Translations under genes and position numbers: made by a program | Source: a virus | Strand: one strand, 5' to 3' | DNA: 23,509 bases | Virus record (IMG/VR): IMGVR_UViG_3300037504_000494 | Span: 1 to 23,509 of that record | In this document: positions 21,488 to 23,509 of the stretch, piece after piece | Numbering within the stretch: position 1 is the first letter of the stretch | Layout: each line of letters starts with the position of its first letter | Notes under the pieces: generated by a model | Databases searched by the model: none | The model's input: only the letters and a program-made list of their open reading frames with translations | Told to the model about the DNA's origin: nothing

Positions 21488-21765
21488 TGGACTACTACAA
21501 CCTAGCGACGCCCATTGAGAAAGACGGCAAGACGTATTGGACCCGCTGCGGGGTGATGTTCGAGACCAAAAGCGGCAAGGGATTCAACATCATCCTGAAC
21601 AGCTTCCCGGTCAACGGGAGGCTGGTGGCGAACAAAAACATCCCCAAGAACTACTACCGCACCAGCCACGGCGGCGACGAGGACTACGAGCGCGGCTACG
21701 GTCGGCCCCAGGGCGAGTACGGCAACGACGACCAGCCCATCAACGAGGAAGACATCCCGTTCTAG
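21487..21765 (+). CDS. Small protein with SSB-like acidic tail, putative single-strand DNA-binding protein
   Basis: A 92-residue protein whose ATG shares one base with the upstream TGA. The N-terminal ~50 residues (NLATPIEKDGKTYWTRCGVMFETKSGKGFNIILNSFPVNGRLV) look like a small beta-barrel with a K-x-Y-W-x-R start, of the kind seen in small DNA-binding folds. A flexible Gly/Tyr/Asp region follows, then the ending INEEDIPF. Bacterial SSB proteins end in D/E-D-I-P-F, which recruits partner enzymes. The tail, plus position in the exonuclease, annealing and initiator cluster, suggests a phage SSB-type protein. It is shorter than normal SSB and the OB fold is not proven. Confidence 0.65.
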   Translation: MDYYNLATPIEKDGKTYWTRCGVMFETKSGKGFNIILNSFPVNGRLVANKNIPKNYYRTSHGGDEDYERGYGRPQGEYGNDDQPINEEDIPF

Positions 21766-21878
21766 GGCCCGGGGTGGTCCCGGGTGGCCGGCATAGCCAG
21801 AAAATGGTGTTCGTCTGCGACTCAGGGGCGCCGCTGGCCCGCCCCGTTTTGAAAAAAAATTGTGTTTGGCGGTGACGA
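21766..21878 (+). promoter_or_regulatory. Gap before the initiator gene, with an inverted repeat and A-rich tract
   Basis: The 113-base gap starts with a GGGCCCGGGGTGGTCCCGGG stem (CCCGGG at 21768-21773 and 21779-21784). It then holds GTTTTGAAAAAAAATTGTG at about 21846-21864, which is unusually A/T-rich for this genome. GGTGA at 21871 may be the weak ribosome site of the next gene. It could act as a terminator plus the opened region of an origin; neither is proven. Confidence 0.4.
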
Positions 21879-22730
21879 ATGAAGAACGGCCATCTTCTGA
21901 AATCCAGCAAGCTTGTGCGCTCCAAAAAGTGGAGGCAAATTCCAGACGACACCACGCGTTGGGTCTACTGCATCTTGGTCGGCGCAGTTGATTCGTGGGG
22001 TATGCTCCCGGCAGATCCGGGAACCCTGAAATCCACACTGGCGCCATTCTCCGACCACTCCGTACAACTCCTGACTAGGTCCGTACAACTCCTGACTAGG
22101 ATCGGACTTGTACGGTACTGGAAGCACCAGGGAGATCCATGGATTTACATTGAGGGGCACGACGAAAACCAGCGACTTAGAAGAAGAAAAGGCTCACCGG
22201 ACGTCCCAAGACCAGACAAGTCCAGTACAACTCCAGACCAAGACGGGAGTACTCCAGCACAACTCCCGACTAAGATCACCTATGACTTAGACTTTGACTT
22301 GGACTGTGACTGTGACGCGGACAGCGCGCGAGCACGCAAGCACGACCCGATGTTCGACACCACGCCACCACCACCAGACACACACACACCAGCCTACACA
22401 GTTCCGGACGGACACGAGCAGACCATCCAGCGCCTTCGGGAGCACCACGCCAAGCTGCACAACCTCAAGCCGAGGGGTTTCCTGCAAGACCCCGACCTGC
22501 TGATTCGCATCTCAAAGGTGCTGACCGAGTACGGCGAGCACGGCGCCACGCGCATCATCGACGAGCACCACCGCCAGGTGGTCAAGGGCGACATCCCGAA
22601 GAAGGCCCGCGGGTTCAAGTTCGTCTTTCCGGGCCTCAAGGACCGGCCCCAAGAGCCTGATTGGGATTGGCTGGCCGAACGCGAGGGCGGGCAGAGCCCC
22701 GTCGACAGCTGGACGGGGGGGTTGGTTTGA
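21879..22730 (+). CDS. Putative replication initiator / helicase loader
   Basis: A 283-residue protein just before a DnaB-type helicase gene. The N-terminal ~95 residues resemble the winged-helix N-terminus of phage replication initiators: KKWRQIPDDTTRWVYCILVGAVDSWGMLPADPGTLK, a recognition-type helix region, and IGLVRYWKHQGDPWIYIEGHDENQRLR. A middle part (residues ~105-175) is low complexity, with DLDFDLDCDCDAD, and the C-terminal part is helical and basic (DLLIRISKVLTEYG..., KKARGFKF). It would open the origin and deliver the helicase. Residues 61-67 and 68-74 are identical (SVQLLTR), from a 21-base tandem repeat; see the iteron entry. The lower-GC DNA of this gene differs from its neighbours. 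Confidence 0.7.
   Translation: MKNGHLLKSSKLVRSKKWRQIPDDTTRWVYCILVGAVDSWGMLPADPGTLKSTLAPFSDHSVQLLTRSVQLLTRIGLVRYWKHQGDPWIYIEGHDENQRLRRRKGSPDVPRPDKSSTTPDQDGSTPAQLPTKITYDLDFDLDCDCDADSARARKHDPMFDTTPPPPDTHTPAYTVPDGHEQTIQRLREHHAKLHNLKPRGFLQDPDLLIRISKVLTEYGEHGATRIIDEHHRQVVKGDIPKKARGFKFVFPGLKDRPQEPDWDWLAEREGGQSPVDSWTGGLV
22059..22274. repeat. Iteron-like repeat cluster inside the initiator gene (candidate origin)
   Basis: A 21-base unit is repeated exactly in tandem at 22059-22079 and 22080-22100. Its core, GTACAACTCCTGACTAGG, recurs with 15 of 18 matches at 22225-22242 and at 22257-22274, and TTGTACGG (22108-22115) is an inverted copy of part of it. The copy at 22225 is read in a different frame from the first two, so the conserved thing is DNA. 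GGGAGT (22245-22250) and ACTCCC (22262-22267) add a small stem. This layout recalls lambda, in which the origin iterons lie inside gene O. Confidence 0.6.
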
Positions 22731-23509
22731 GGCTCGACCGGCAAGACCGCGAGGTGGCGATTGTCGCAGCGCTGCTCATCGGCGAGATGATGGGCCAGGG
22801 CACGATGGACTCCCACGCCATCGAGCCCAGCGAACTGCGCAACCGCGACTTGGCGGCCCTGCTGAGTTCCATGCAGGCGCTGAAAGCGGACGATAAGCCA
22901 GTCGACCCGCTTACCGTCAGCGATGAGCTTGGCGAAGAAAAACTGAAAAACCTAGCATTTTCAATAACCGACGGACAAATACTTCCCGGCGATGAGGTTA
23001 TTGAGGGGTGGATTGAGCAGCAGCGCGAGGAGAACTCGGCCCGGACGTGGACCGAAATGCTCCACCGGGCCGCGAAGGGGCTGGAGCAGGGAACTCACAC
23101 CGTGGCCGAAATTTTGGCCTCTGTGGACGATTTCAGAGCCGCTGAGGCTCTTCGCGGGGCTGAGGTATGCCCGCATAAGGATGCGATGTCAGAAGCCCTC
23201 AGAACCATCGAGAGCGCGTCTGAGGGGAAAAGTGTGCCAAGTGTGCCAACTGGTTGTGTCGATTTTGACACACATGGTCTGCTCGAAGGCGAATTGACCT
23301 ACATCGCAGCCTATCCGTCGGTTGGCAAGACTGAGTTGGCGCTGACCATGGCAACTGGAGCGGCCAAGGCTGGCAGCGGGGTGCTGTTTGTCACCGCGGA
23401 GATGTCCAAACAGATGCTTATCATCCGGGAGCTGAGCGCAGCGAGCGGAGTGGACGCCGACCGCATTGTGCGGGCAACCATGGGTAGCTACGAATTCGAC
23501 AAGGTAATC
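22727..23509 (+). CDS. DnaB-type replicative helicase (partial, C-terminus beyond window)
   Basis: The frame is open to the window end (261 codons). I start at TTG 22727, which overlaps the TGA of the initiator gene and follows a GGGGGG tract; a GTG at 22754 is another option. The N-terminus (DREVAIVAALLIGEMM) is the alpha-helical domain seen in DnaB; the RecA-like core begins GLLEGELTYIAAYPSVGKTELALTM with Walker A YPSVGKT (K at residue 201) and continues GVLFVTAEMSKQMLIIRELS, the DnaB-type helix/strand region with an acidic residue (E) at the expected place. The complete Walker B and later motifs are outside. It would form the ring helicase at the fork with the upstream initiator as loader. 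Confidence 0.85.
   Translation, partial: MRLDRQDREVAIVAALLIGEMMGQGTMDSHAIEPSELRNRDLAALLSSMQALKADDKPVDPLTVSDELGEEKLKNLAFSITDGQILPGDEVIEGWIEQQREENSARTWTEMLHRAAKGLEQGTHTVAEILASVDDFRAAEALRGAEVCPHKDAMSEALRTIESASEGKSVPSVPTGCVDFDTHGLLEGELTYIAAYPSVGKTELALTMATGAAKAGSGVLFVTAEMSKQMLIIRELSAASGVDADRIVRATMGSYEFDKVI

Noticed and set aside
1-23509. CRISPR arrays, insertion sequences, rRNA and tRNA genes, integrase
   Set aside because: No regularly spaced repeats, transposase motifs or RNA gene patterns were found by eye on either strand.

Overview
The window is part of the genome of a tailed double-stranded DNA phage (or prophage), GC-rich and densely packed. Short-tailed (podovirus-like) morphology is the best guess. 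The left half carries a packaging and head set: terminase large subunit, portal, scaffold, capsid, head-tail adaptor and a beta-rich nozzle-like protein. No long tail-tube, tape-measure or baseplate genes are visible. No host gene, integrase, tRNA, rRNA, insertion sequence or CRISPR array was recognised. The host cannot be named from the sequence; the high GC suggests a GC-rich bacterium.

Left arm (1-13477, all minus strand, read right to left): an FmdB-like zinc ribbon and the large terminase; a small GroES-like co-chaperonin; two small unknowns, one with a membrane anchor; the portal (TTG start); a second two-CxxC zinc ribbon; an acidic, glutamine-rich scaffold; the major capsid protein; a small post-capsid protein; a strong hairpin; an unknown; the head-tail adaptor; an unknown; a large beta-rich nozzle or stabilisation-like protein; and three further structural-type genes, the last cut by the window edge. 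Many genes overlap by ATGA or sit within a few bases, so this is one or a few long transcripts. A promoter lies at 13500-13528 and a second, weaker candidate at 10998-11027.

Middle (13478-16763): a divergent control region, then a plus-strand cargo-like block. It encodes a 547-residue DUF115/MptE/Maf-like protein, two tiny membrane proteins and an unknown. An approximately 845-base stretch without a confident gene follows. It is rich in regulatory-looking structure: a direct repeat, a 16-base operator-like palindrome nearly identical to one at the other promoter, an AT-rich island, an 18-base perfect palindrome and a run of five GGG tracts just before the next operon.

Right arm (16764-23509, plus strand): eight small early-type genes (two with zinc-binding cysteines, one ribbon-helix-helix-like), then a recombination and replication module. 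That module holds a YqaJ-type exonuclease, a putative single-strand annealing protein, a small protein ending in an SSB-type acidic tip, a winged-helix-type replication initiator with DNA repeats inside its gene, and a DnaB-type helicase that runs off the window. A 92-base element with two interleaved inverted repeats sits immediately before the exonuclease gene. The exonuclease, annealing and SSB-tail proteins would form a recombination set; the initiator would open an origin that may lie in its own gene and recruit the helicase.

The observations most worth following are the GroES-like gene, the repeats inside the initiator gene (one copy is in a different reading frame, so the DNA rather than the protein seems conserved), the shared palindromic operator, the interleaved inverted repeats, and the DUF115 protein beside the terminase.
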